Made by a program: the position numbers and the translations under genes. From Phycisphaerae bacterium (GTDB taxonomy: Bacteria; Planctomycetota; Phycisphaerae; UBA1845; Fen-1342), in NCBI GenBank assembly GCA_028277645.1, contig JANQFV010000015.1, forward strand, positions 177,298-241,297: a stretch of DNA of 64,000 nucleotides, written 5' to 3'. Below the pieces are notes generated by a model. It did not search any database. It was not told where the DNA came from and worked only from the letters and a program-made list of their open reading frames with translations. Below are positions 25,291-32,860 of this stretch, piece by piece (the stretch's first letter is position 1; each line of letters begins with the position of its first letter).

Positions 25291-26510
25291 CGAACGCTAC
25301 CGCCCCACCGGTGACTCCGCGGCTGTCTGACGAAGACGCGCTCGCGATGTATCACGAGCTGTCGATCCACGAGCTCGGTCGGCGGGCGTTTGCGCGTCTG
25401 AGCGAGCTGCACCCCGAGCCGTATCGCACGTACGTGGTCGACCGCAACATCAACTACGCCAATGTCTGCACCGCCAAGTGCATCTTCTGCAACTTCTACC
25501 GCAAGCCGGGGCATGGTGAGGCATACATCCTCAGCCACAAGGAGATCGGGGCAAAGATTGAGGAGCTGCTCGAAATCGGCGGTACGCAGATTCTCATGCA
25601 GGGCGGGCTGGTGCCGGCCGAGAATCACCCTTCCGGCCACGGCTTGCCGTTCGACTGGTACCTCGAATTGCTGCGGTTCATCAAAAAGTACTACTCCACA
25701 ATCCACGTCCACGCCTTCAGCCCGCCGGAGATCTGGGCGTTTCACGAGATCTACGGCATGTCCCTGCGCGACGTGCTGCTACGGCTGCAGGAGGCCGGGC
25801 TTGACACGATCCCCGGCGGCGGCGGCGAGATTCTGGTCGATCGCGTCCGTCAGAAGATCGGCCAGGGCAAGTCGATGACCGACGAGTGGCTGGCCGTCAT
25901 GCGGGCGGCGCACCAGGTCGGCATGAAGACGAGTTGCACGATGATGTTCGGGCATATCGAGACGATCCCCGAGCGGATCGAGCACATGCGCAGACTCCGC
26001 GAAGTTCAGGACGAGACCGGAGGTTTCACCGCGTTCATCCACTGGCCGTTTCAGCCGGAGGGGACGCCGTTGGGGAGGTGGAAGGTTAAGGAAGAAGGCA
26101 CGGAGACACTCAGACACGAGGGCACAAAGGATGAGGGGCTCACCGTGATCGGCGATGCTGCGCCGCGACGGGTTCCTGATAGAGAGCACCTCTTCCTGGC
26201 CGATGCGCATGAGTACTTGCGTATGCTGGCGATTGCGCGGCTTTACTTTGACAACATTTCGAACATTCAGTCGAGCTGGGTGACGATGGGGCCGAAGATC
26301 GGGCAGCTTGCGCTGTTCTTCGGGGCGAACGACATGGGCTCGGTGATGATGGAGGAGAACGTGGTCTCCGCCGCCGGGACTACGTTCCGCCTGAACGAGC
26401 CGGAGATCCGCCGCCTGATCGAAACCGCCGGCTGGACGCCGCAACAGCGTGATCAGTACTACCGCCCGATCGACCCGCCGCGACATCGGACGTCGCTGCC
26501 TGTGGCGTAA
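25287..26510 (+). CDS. mqnC: Cyclic dehypoxanthinyl futalosine synthase (radical SAM)
   Basis: Radical SAM cyclase of the futalosine menaquinone route. Cys61, Cys65 and Cys68 (CTAKCIFC) bind the 4Fe-4S cluster. ILMQGGLVP, HVHAFSPPEIW and IPGGGGEILVDRVR are MqnC-type and separate it from MqnE. The start GTG 25287 overlaps the mqnA stop (GTGA) with AGGTG upstream; 407 residues. Oddly, between PEGTPLGR and EYLRMLAIARLY there is a stretch of ~40 residues (WKVKEEGTETLRHEGTKDEG and more) where the family normally has a short linker. Its DNA resembles a dispersed CACGGAGACAC-type repeat and reads through in frame. Confidence 0.93.
   Translation: MTNATAPPVTPRLSDEDALAMYHELSIHELGRRAFARLSELHPEPYRTYVVDRNINYANVCTAKCIFCNFYRKPGHGEAYILSHKEIGAKIEELLEIGGTQILMQGGLVPAENHPSGHGLPFDWYLELLRFIKKYYSTIHVHAFSPPEIWAFHEIYGMSLRDVLLRLQEAGLDTIPGGGGEILVDRVRQKIGQGKSMTDEWLAVMRAAHQVGMKTSCTMMFGHIETIPERIEHMRRLREVQDETGGFTAFIHWPFQPEGTPLGRWKVKEEGTETLRHEGTKDEGLTVIGDAAPRRVPDREHLFLADAHEYLRMLAIARLYFDNISNIQSSWVTMGPKIGQLALFFGANDMGSVMMEENVVSAAGTTFRLNEPEIRRLIETAGWTPQQRDQYYRPIDPPRHRTSLPVA
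26077..26180 (+). repeat. In-frame repeat-like insertion inside mqnC
   Basis: The stretch holds GGCACGGAGACAC and CACGAGGGCACAAAGG words (26095-26130), translated as GTETLRHEGTKDEG. Such CACGGAGACACGGAGG-type words are dispersed in planctomycete-like genomes (memory, not searched). The reading frame is preserved and the conserved enzyme segments resume at EYLRMLA. Confidence 0.55.
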
Positions 26511-26694
26511 ACCCGGGTGGTGAACACCGGCCTCGTCGTCTAGAATCCCCCCTCAATGCGAGTCTGCGAGTTCGCGGCCGGATTGGTCGCGCAGTTGGGA
26601 CACACGGAACCGGCTGACCTCCGTTCTGCCGCTTGCAGAGGCGCCAGCGGCAGTGGGTCTGCCTCAAACTGCTTTTACCATTGGAGCCCCCATC

Positions 26695-27408
26695 ATGACC
26701 AGTCGTCGCACTATTACTGCTCTCGCGCTATTCGCTCTGATTGCCGCCGGTCCGGTCATGGCGGAAGAGGTGGGTGACTTGGAAAAGAGCCTCAAGTCCA
26801 AGTGGATGAAGTACAAATCCATGACAGCCGACATGAAGCTCGAAGGCACCATGCCGCAGGGTGCGGGCAAGATGGAAGGCACGGGCACGATCGAGTACCT
26901 GCGGCAGGGTGACAAGCCGCTGAGCCGCGTGGAGATGAAGAACACCGTCTCGTACGGCGCCGGCGACCAGGCCATGAAGATGGAACAGAACATGACCATG
27001 ATCGTCGACGGCGAATACGCCTACACGATCATGGACGGCATGGGCCAGAAGATGGCCATGAAGATGGACATCGATCCGAAAATGACCAGCGACCCCGGAC
27101 TGATGTTCTCCGAGCTGCGGAAGGAGCACGACCTCGCGATCAAGCCCGACGAGGAGGTGAGCGGGCGCGCGACACACGTGGTCGAGGCAACGGCGAAAGA
27201 AGGCACGAGCCCGCAGTTCACCAAAATCGTCGTCTACTTTGACAAGGAAACGGGCTTTCTGCTGAAGAACGTCTCGCAGGACGCGACGGGCGAGATGACG
27301 CAGACGATGACCTACAGCAACATCAAGATCGACCCCAAGATCGATCCCGCCCGATTCGTGTTCAAAGCGCCCGAAGGCGTCACGGTGCTGGACCAGACCA
27401 CGAAATGA
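26695..27408 (+). CDS. LolA-like exported protein (outer-membrane lipoprotein-sorting fold)
   Basis: The start ATG 26695 follows TTGGAG; 237 residues with a signal peptide (MTSRRTITALALFALIAAG ... VMAEE). The mature part is rich in Met and Lys and follows the LolA/LolB pattern of long antiparallel strands around amphipathic segments: KYKSMTADMKLEGTMPQG, GTIEYLRQGDKPLSRVEMK, MIVDGEYAYTIMDGMGQ, and late YSNIKIDPKIDPARFVFKAP. Proteins of this fold bind lipids or lipoproteins in the periplasm. It overlaps the next gene as ATGA (27405-27408), so it is coupled to an outer-membrane barrel protein, which supports an envelope role. Confidence 0.8.
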   Translation: MTSRRTITALALFALIAAGPVMAEEVGDLEKSLKSKWMKYKSMTADMKLEGTMPQGAGKMEGTGTIEYLRQGDKPLSRVEMKNTVSYGAGDQAMKMEQNMTMIVDGEYAYTIMDGMGQKMAMKMDIDPKMTSDPGLMFSELRKEHDLAIKPDEEVSGRATHVVEATAKEGTSPQFTKIVVYFDKETGFLLKNVSQDATGEMTQTMTYSNIKIDPKIDPARFVFKAPEGVTVLDQTTK

Positions 27409-28394
27409 TCTCATCGAAAGCGGCGCTGCTGGTGACTGCCGCCGTACTGGCAGTCACCACGGCCGCGTCAGGTCAAACGGCGTTCGACGTCTGGCTAAAC
27501 CCGCAGTTGGGTGAGTTGGACGTCGAACTGGAATACGACGGGCGGGCGCACTTCAACGCGGACGTCGGCGGTCAGACCGCGCAGATGCACATGGTCCGCC
27601 ACGGATTCCGTGTGCGGGCGCCCGTGTTTCAGAACGAGCGTGATGAGTGGTCCGTGACGCTGCGGGCTAAAGCGCTCGACATCGACACCGACGCACGCAT
27701 TCCCGGCACCTGCACGCCCTTCCCTGACCATCTTTGGGATATCGGCGCCGGCGTCACGTACCGGCACCGGTTTGATAACGACTGGATCGCGGGCGCCGAT
27801 CTGAGCATCACCTCTCCCAGCGATCAGCCGTACAACAGCGTCGACGAAGTGAACGTGCGCGCGACGGCGTTCGCCCGCATCCCGCACGGCGAGTCGAACG
27901 CGTGGTTGCTGTATCTGAACTACTCCAACGCGCGTGAGTTCGCGCCAGGCATTCCGCTGCCGGGCTTTGGTTATCAGTTTGAGGCCACAGACAGCCTGCG
28001 TGGACTCGTTGGTCTCCCAGTCACTGCGCTGCATTGGGAGCCGATCGAGCGCCTCACCCTCGAAGGACGCTACTTCGTGCCGCGCACCGTGTTCACGCGA
28101 ATCAGCTACCGCGTGCTGGACGAGGTCAGGCTCTACGCCGGCTACGAATGGGACAGCGAGCACTACTTCCGGCACGACCGCCGGGATAATAACTACCGAC
28201 TGTCGTATTACGAACAACGCGTGGTCGGTGGCGTGCGCGTTGAGTTCAATGAGCACGTCACCGTCGATCTGCTGGGCGGCTTCGCATTCGAGCGCTTCTG
28301 GTTCGAGGGCGAGAACTACGGCGATCGCGATCGACACCGGCTGAACCTGGATGACGGCCCACTGCTGCGGCTGCAACTGGCGGTGCGGATCTGA
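27405..28394 (+). CDS. Outer-membrane beta-barrel protein (DUF6268-like)
   Basis: A 329-residue protein with a signal peptide (MISSKAALLVTAAVLAVTT ... GQTAFD) and alternating hydrophobic strands ending in aromatic residues, typical of a membrane barrel: YRHRFDNDWIAGADLSI, NAWLLYLNYSNAREF, VRLYAGYEWDSEHYF, VGGVRVEFNEHVTVDLLGG. It ends with a short strand LLRLQLAVRI, which would suit insertion by the BAM machinery. It resembles DUF6268 barrels of unknown function. The start overlaps the LolA-like gene as ATGA. Substrate or pore function cannot be read. Confidence 0.75.
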   Translation: MISSKAALLVTAAVLAVTTAASGQTAFDVWLNPQLGELDVELEYDGRAHFNADVGGQTAQMHMVRHGFRVRAPVFQNERDEWSVTLRAKALDIDTDARIPGTCTPFPDHLWDIGAGVTYRHRFDNDWIAGADLSITSPSDQPYNSVDEVNVRATAFARIPHGESNAWLLYLNYSNAREFAPGIPLPGFGYQFEATDSLRGLVGLPVTALHWEPIERLTLEGRYFVPRTVFTRISYRVLDEVRLYAGYEWDSEHYFRHDRRDNNYRLSYYEQRVVGGVRVEFNEHVTVDLLGGFAFERFWFEGENYGDRDRHRLNLDDGPLLRLQLAVRI

Positions 28395-28418
28395 GTACCC
28401 GGTCCGTGCCCGTCGAAC

Positions 28419-29039
28419 TCAAATCACCCAATCGGCCCCATCGATCGATGCCGTCGCTGACCAGGGATCCAGCTTGTGTGTGAGCTCCATGCCGGAGCCG
28501 ATCGATACGAGCATGCTGCACAGTTGCGTGTGGCCGCGCAGGTAGGCGACGAAGTCCGCCAACTCTGTCTCGTGCGACGTGACGTTATCCGTCACGATCG
28601 TGGCGCGATGGGCCAGCTTGGGCCAGAGCAGATCGAAATAGCGGCGGGTGTTGGCCTTGTCGGCGTCGAGGAAGACGAAGTCGAACGGTCCATCGAGCTC
28701 GGCCAGAACGGCGGCAGCGTCGCCGGTGTGTGAAATGACCATATCGGTCAGTCCGGCGCGCTCGAAGCTCCGCCGTGCGGCAGCTGTCTTGCGTTCGTCG
28801 CAATCGATGGTGTCGACGATGCCACCGTTGTGCTGGAAAGCTGCCCCGAGCCACAGCCCGCTGTAGCCGTAGCTCGTGCCGACTTCGACGCCCCGTCGGC
28901 ATCCGCCGACAAGCACGAGCATATGGACGAAGCGGGCCGCTTCGGCGGAGAGATTGAGCGCATCATCGCGATCAGCAATGAACGCGGTCACGCGATCGAG
29001 TTCGCGTCGGCAAGCACTGCTAAAAGTCTGTGTCAGCAT
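28419..29039 (-). CDS. O-methyltransferase, family 3 (CCoAOMT-like)
   Basis: SAM-dependent methyltransferase. The start ATG 29039 gives 206 residues; the longer frame upstream is unsupported. Motif I VEVGTSYGYSGLWLG, the DCDERKTAAARRSFERAG acidic strand, and DFVFLDADKANTRRYFDLLW (metal-binding Asp in the DADK turn) match bacterial catechol/CCoA-type O-methyltransferases, which need a divalent metal. It lacks a signal peptide. The substrate is not known. It is convergent with the barrel gene, and upstream lies a candidate small RNA. Confidence 0.9.
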   Translation of the reverse strand: MLTQTFSSACRRELDRVTAFIADRDDALNLSAEAARFVHMLVLVGGCRRGVEVGTSYGYSGLWLGAAFQHNGGIVDTIDCDERKTAAARRSFERAGLTDMVISHTGDAAAVLAELDGPFDFVFLDADKANTRRYFDLLWPKLAHRATIVTDNVTSHETELADFVAYLRGHTQLCSMLVSIGSGMELTHKLDPWSATASIDGADWVI

Positions 29040-29099
29040 GTGCGAATTGTAGGCCAGCGACGTTCGCGCGGCCAAGCTGCGGTTACCAGCCGCCGGCGC

Positions 29100-29211
29100 A
29101 AAAAGAAAGATGGAAGGTCTAGCCGTGGCGCGGTAAGGACCTTCCATCGTTCGAAGCGGACTTACTTGTGGGCCGCTCGTTACGCATTGTCGACGCCCGT
29201 TCAGCGGGCAT
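29100..29211 (-). ncRNA. Candidate small RNA or leaderless 30-aa peptide mRNA
   Basis: On the minus strand a promoter-like pair TTGCAC (29247-29242) and CAGAAT (29223-29218), 18 bases apart, would start an RNA near 29211. It opens with a GCCCG/CGGGC hairpin (29195-29209). It ends in a perfect 10-bp stem, ATGGAAGGTC (29110-29119) against GACCTTCCAT (29138-29147), followed on the minus strand by CTTTCTTTTT. That is a good intrinsic terminator. A 30-codon frame starts with ATG exactly at 29211 and stops at 29119 inside the terminator hairpin (peptide beginning MPAERASTMRNERPTSK). Either an untranslated RNA or a leaderless peptide mRNA fits. I know no family for it. Confidence 0.45.
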
Positions 29212-29217
29212 ATTAAG

Positions 29218-29247
29218 ATTCTGTCCCAAAACCACGTGGCAGTGCAA
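29218..29247 (-). promoter_or_regulatory. Promoter-like -35/-10 pair for the 29.1 kb small RNA
   Basis: Minus-strand TTGCAC and CAGAAT, 18-base spacing, preceded by an A/T-rich tract (AAAAGTTTTTTGAAAAA) resembling an UP element. Confidence 0.4.
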
Positions 29248-29281
29248 GCGCTTTTTCAAAAAACTTTTGGGCATGTGACGC

Positions 29282-29595
29282 ACGATGCAGCGCGCACTTA
29301 ACCACACGCGCGGGGTCAACTACGCGCCTCACGATACCGCAAGCGGTCTTTGACATCGCGCGCTACGTTTGTTTGCAGAGCAATCAGCGCGCGGCAGCGA
29401 GGACACCTTGCGCGCGACGAATGGACGATCGGATCGACAACGAATTCTTGACCGTGACCGGCGCGACGTTGTTCGCGCGCGCAACACAGTTGACGGCGCG
29501 AGCGAATCCGTGCGCGCGGCCCAGAACTGACGCCGCACAGTTCGCGCCGGTGAATCCGCTGAGAGCCCCACGTCTGACTTCGCAGAAAGGTGAAT
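29282..29595. other. Non-coding GCGC-rich stretch
   Basis: About 310 bases between the small RNA promoter and tRNA-Thr, rich in GCGCGC words and with the near-repeats AGTTGACGGCGCGAGCG and CAGTTCGCGCCGG. I see no credible ORF; frames called here run through the tRNA. No function can be assigned. Confidence 0.4.
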
Positions 29596-29667
29596 AGCCG
29601 ATGGTGGGAGTCGAACCCACAACCCCGGCTTTACGAAAGCCGTGCTCTGCCATTGAGCTACATCGGC
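29596..29667 (-). tRNA. tRNA-Thr (anticodon CGU)
   Basis: Minus-strand cloverleaf: acceptor GCCGATG/CATCGGC, D-arm GCTC...GAGC, anticodon stem CGGCT/AGCCG with loop TTCGTAA giving anticodon CGU (codon ACG), and T-arm GTGGG TTCGACT CCCAC. The discriminator is U and the 3' CCA is not encoded. A promoter-like TTGATT-17-TAAGCT lies upstream. Confidence 0.96.
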
Positions 29668-29694
29668 GTTAGGCCGCATGACCGCGCAATTCGG

Positions 29695-29723
29695 AGCTTA
29701 GGGGTGATTTCGGCAGGAATCAA
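29695..29723 (-). promoter_or_regulatory. Candidate promoter of tRNA-Thr
   Basis: On the minus strand TTGATT (29723-29718) and TAAGCT (29700-29695) are 17 bases apart, and the predicted start near 29688 lies some 20 bases before the tRNA 5' end. Confidence 0.45.
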
Positions 29724-29883
29724 GCGCTGCGTTCACACCTCGGCTGCGGCACAGAATCATCAACACAAGGTGTCTGCGTGAGAATACGCGGACGTTTGAG
29801 CGGAATGCCCCGTAGCGGCGCTTGTGTGCGCGCGGTTTCCCGCGTTTTCGCGGTAAAAACAGACCTCATTAGCTTTTTGGCAC

Positions 29884-29912
29884 TGGCACATCGCTTGCTG
29901 ACTAACTATAAT
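29884..29912 (+). promoter_or_regulatory. Overlapping sigma-54-like and sigma-70 -10 promoter elements
   Basis: TGGCAC (29884-29889) and TTGCT (29895-29899) fit the sigma-54 consensus TGGCAC-N5-TTGCW, with ten bases between the GG and GC doublets. A perfect TATAAT sits at 29907-29912, with TGGCAC also 17 bases before it. Either sigma factor could start a transcript at about 29910-29919, just before the terminator-ended RNA. Confidence 0.5.
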
Positions 29913-30005
29913 AGCAATGAGCTAAGAGAGCAGGCGCTACAGCGGCGGCCTCCCCCCTCCCTTCGGCCCGAACACCCCGGTCGTCGCTGCCTGCTCTTCT
30001 TTTTT
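29913..30005 (+). ncRNA. Candidate small RNA with a C-rich anti-Shine-Dalgarno loop
   Basis: Right after the promoter elements comes a hairpin. AGAGCAGGC (29927-29935) pairs with GCCTGCTCT (29989-29997), and a second stem AGCGG/TCGCT lies above a bulge. The stem is followed by TCTTTTTT, an intrinsic terminator ending near 30005. The single-stranded loop contains CCTCCCCCCTCCC (29949-29961), complementary to GGAGG ribosome-binding sites, and then a small TTCG/CGAA stem. It carries no ORF. With its own promoter and terminator, a ~90-nt trans-acting RNA is the simplest reading. The nearest downstream gene, the amidohydrolase at 30079, starts after the terminator. Confidence 0.6.
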
Positions 30006-30078
30006 GCGCCCGTTATGCCGGTAGCTCGCATGGTCTTGCCAAAGCGTGGTTTAACGCCCGATAATCCAGATCGCCATC

Positions 30079-31698
30079 ATGAGTTCGCGACGACACACAC
30101 GCCGTCAGACGCTTGTCCTCGCCCGGCGTGTGTATCCGACGTGTTCGCCCCGCCGATATGAAACGGCCGCCCTGCTGGACGGCGGCCGCGTGCTCGCCGC
30201 CGGCGACGTGCGCAAGCTCCGCAGAATCGCCGCGCGAAAGGCGGACACGCTTGATCTGCGTGATTGCGTCGTGACACCCGGCTTGCACGACTGTCACACG
30301 CACATTTTCTACTGGGCGTTGCAGCGTGCGCTGGTCATCGATGTAAGCGCGGCGACAAGCCTTGCCGCCGCGCTGCGGAAGATCGCGGCCGGGGCAGCGA
30401 CGAAACGCGTCGGTGACTGGGTAGTCGCACAGGGGTTCAACCACAATCGCTGGAACACGCCGTTTCCGTCGGCGACCGACCTGGACACAATCTGTCCGCA
30501 CGTTCCCGTGCTCGTCAACAGCCGCGATTGGCACACGGCGTGGCTCAACACGGCAGCGCTCCGCCGTGCCGGAATCACCCGGGCAACACGTACGCCCGCA
30601 GGCGGTCGCATTCTCCGCGACAAAAGCGGTACCCCGACCGGCATCCTCCAGGAAACCGCGGTGGAGCTGGTGAACAACCCACTGCGGGAACTAGCGGTGC
30701 GCGATGACGCGGCAGCCCGCGAGACTATTGACCGCGCCTGGCGGTCGGCGTGTCGACACATCTGGCGCAAGGGATATGTCGGCGTACACAGCGTGGACGA
30801 CGCACCCGCGCTCCGACATCTGCAACGTCTGGTCAATGAGGGCTCACTCGGAATCCGCGTGCTCCACGCAATACCGGTGCGCAATTTCGCGCACGCGGCC
30901 GAGCTCGGACTGCGCAGCGGAATCGGCGACGACTTCCTTCGGCTGGGAGGCGTGAAGATATTCGCTGACGGTTCGCTCGGTGCGCAGACCGCGTATATGA
31001 ACAAACCCTATCCCGACACGGGGAATTACTGCGGCGTGCCCGTTTGTGTCGGTGCGGAGCTGACTGACGCCGTGCGGCGCGCCGTTGACGCCGGGTGGGC
31101 CGTGTGGATTCACGCCATCGGGGATCGCGCGGTGGAAGAAGTCGTACGGGCCGTTGCGGCGACGCACCGGATGGTCCCACCTGCCCTGCCGCATCGAATC
31201 GAGCATGCGCAGTGCGTACGCCCCAGCGTCGCCCGGCGCATGGGTAGATTGGGAATCGTCGCGTCGGTCCAGCCCTGCCACCTGCCCGGCGATATCCGAA
31301 CCGCGGATCGGCATTGGCCCCGAGCGCGGCGAGACGCGTACCCGTTTCGGCGCCTCGTGGATGCAGGCGTTGTGCTCGCTTGCGGCTCCGACGCGCCGAT
31401 CGAACCCATCGATATCGGCATGTCGCTCCACGGCGCGGTCTGCCGGGCCGATGAAAACGGTGAGCCGACGAACGGCTGGTTCCCGGAGCAGCGGCTCACT
31501 GTTTCGGAGACGCTCCGGGCGCACACGATGGGGGCTGCAATCTGCGCCGGTCGGCCGGCAGCGACCGGAACGCTCGCGCTAGGTTCGCCGGCCGATCTGA
31601 CGGTTTGGGAGGATGATCCGTTCCGGATGAGACCGGAGGAGCTGCGCGACGTCCGCGTACGGGGATGCATTATCGCGGGCGAGCCACACCTGCGTTGA
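30079..31698 (+). CDS. Amidohydrolase family 3 (YtcJ-like) metal-dependent hydrolase
   Basis: A 539-residue member of the amidohydrolase superfamily, YtcJ branch. The metal-binding HxH is HDCHTHIF (His73 and His75), HAIGDRAV gives another ligand His, HRIEHAQ follows, and CGSDAPIEP supplies the catalytic Asp late in the protein. N- and C-terminal segments form the small beta sandwich (VVTPGLHD... and ADLTVWEDDPF). It has no signal peptide, so it is cytoplasmic. The substrate, an amide or a cyclic amide, cannot be told. ATG 30079 has no strong ribosome site. Confidence 0.9.
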   Translation: MSSRRHTRRQTLVLARRVYPTCSPRRYETAALLDGGRVLAAGDVRKLRRIAARKADTLDLRDCVVTPGLHDCHTHIFYWALQRALVIDVSAATSLAAALRKIAAGAATKRVGDWVVAQGFNHNRWNTPFPSATDLDTICPHVPVLVNSRDWHTAWLNTAALRRAGITRATRTPAGGRILRDKSGTPTGILQETAVELVNNPLRELAVRDDAAARETIDRAWRSACRHIWRKGYVGVHSVDDAPALRHLQRLVNEGSLGIRVLHAIPVRNFAHAAELGLRSGIGDDFLRLGGVKIFADGSLGAQTAYMNKPYPDTGNYCGVPVCVGAELTDAVRRAVDAGWAVWIHAIGDRAVEEVVRAVAATHRMVPPALPHRIEHAQCVRPSVARRMGRLGIVASVQPCHLPGDIRTADRHWPRARRDAYPFRRLVDAGVVLACGSDAPIEPIDIGMSLHGAVCRADENGEPTNGWFPEQRLTVSETLRAHTMGAAICAGRPAATGTLALGSPADLTVWEDDPFRMRPEELRDVRVRGCIIAGEPHLR

Positions 31699-31780
31699 CA
31701 CGGCGCCACGGGCTGGATCATTTCGCGTAGAATTCACTCCCGTGAGTTAGGCGCAGCTACTTCTGAGCGGTAGAGGGACC

Positions 31781-32743
31781 ATGGCGCGCGATTACGCAAT
31801 CGGCATCGACCTCGGCGGAACGAATATCAAAGGCGGTGTGTGCGACGCGGACGGACGCCTGCATTGCAAGGATTCGATCGCGACTGAGGCGGAAGGCGGC
31901 GCTGACCACGTTATCCGGCGCATCGCCGATCTGATCGCCAGGCTCATCGATCAGGCAGAGTTGTCCACCGAGAATGTCGCCGGCGTGGGCATCGGCGCGC
32001 CGGGCCCGATGTCACACAGTCAGGGCATCGTGTATGGCGCTCCCAATCTACCGGGCTGGGTGAATATCCCACTAAAAGCTCGCCTTCAGGAACTCACCGG
32101 CTTGCCAACAACGCTCGAGAATGACGCCAACGCCGCCGCTTACGGCGAGTTCGTCGGCGGTGCCGGGAGCTCGGTGCAGACACTGGTCATGCTAACGCTC
32201 GGCACTGGCATCGGCGGCGGTATCGTGCTGGACGGACAGCTCTGGCGCGGCGCGTTCGATAATGCCGCCGAGGTCGGCCACATCATCGTCGTGCCGGGCG
32301 GCCGACCATGTCCCTGCGGGCAGCGTGGCTGCTACGAACGCTACGCGTCGGCGAACGCGGTCGCCGAACGGTTGATCGAGGCCGTGAGAGACGGTGAGCA
32401 GTCGCGCCTGGTGACGAACGCGGACGCGGAGCAGTCACTGGATGCACGCGCCGTCCTGGCCGCGCGAAACGACGGCGATGCGCTGGCCGCGCGCATCTGG
32501 GACGAAACGTGCTACTACCTCGCGCTCGGCATCGTCGCCTTACAACACGTCATTAACCCCGAGCTCGTCGTGCTCGCCGGCGGGCTGATCAACGCGGGCG
32601 AGGATCTCCTGGCGGTTACGCAACGCCACTTTGATGAGCTACGCTGGAAGATCGCCCCGGACGAGCCACGTCTCGCGCTGGCGGAGTTGGGCACCGACGC
32701 CGGCGCTGTCGGCGCCGCGATGCTGGCGCACGCAAGTGCGTGA
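31781..32743 (+). CDS. ROK-family sugar kinase, probably glucokinase
   Basis: A 320-residue ATP-dependent sugar kinase. The ATP phosphate loop IGIDLGGTNIKGGV lies at the N-terminus. LENDANAAAYGEF carries the catalytic Asp, and the ROK zinc site GHIIVVPGGRPCPCGQRGCYERYAS is complete with His and three Cys (CPCGQRGC). LTLGTGIGGG is the second phosphate motif. Length and motifs fit ROK glucokinase; other hexoses are possible. The start ATG 31781 follows AGAGGGA. A hairpin terminates the transcript and the next gene is convergent. Confidence 0.92.
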   Translation: MARDYAIGIDLGGTNIKGGVCDADGRLHCKDSIATEAEGGADHVIRRIADLIARLIDQAELSTENVAGVGIGAPGPMSHSQGIVYGAPNLPGWVNIPLKARLQELTGLPTTLENDANAAAYGEFVGGAGSSVQTLVMLTLGTGIGGGIVLDGQLWRGAFDNAAEVGHIIVVPGGRPCPCGQRGCYERYASANAVAERLIEAVRDGEQSRLVTNADAEQSLDARAVLAARNDGDALAARIWDETCYYLALGIVALQHVINPELVVLAGGLINAGEDLLAVTQRHFDELRWKIAPDEPRLALAELGTDAGAVGAAMLAHASA

Positions 32744-32785
32744 GATATTCCCACACCTCGGCAGGACGCCACCAGCAGATAGAAA

Positions 32786-32817
32786 CAGGCCGACGTGTGT
32801 CGTCACACGCCGGCCTG
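32786..32817. terminator. Bidirectional hairpin between ROK kinase and octaheme cytochrome
   Basis: CAGGCCG (32786-32792) pairs with CGGCCTG (32811-32817), with an inner CGTGTG/CACACG stem around TCGT. On the minus strand TTTCTATCT follows, so it terminates the octaheme gene better than the kinase. Confidence 0.65.
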
Positions 32818-32860
32818 CTGAAGTCGTTCATTCACCTGGCTGCTTCTTCCGAAGCGCGCC

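Noticed and set aside
25287..26510. MqnE (aminofutalosine synthase)
   Set aside because: IPGGGGEILVDRVR and the overall order fit MqnC.
27405..28394. MtrB-like porin partner for the decaheme cytochrome
   Set aside because: Too short (329 residues against about 650-700), no CxxC near the N-terminus, and paired with a LolA-like gene.
29329..29781. Frames crossing the tRNA (peptides such as VAQWQSTAFVK and MAEHGFRKAG, and a plus-strand MNSRWWESNPQP)
   Set aside because: Translations of tRNA sequence, a well-known annotation artefact.
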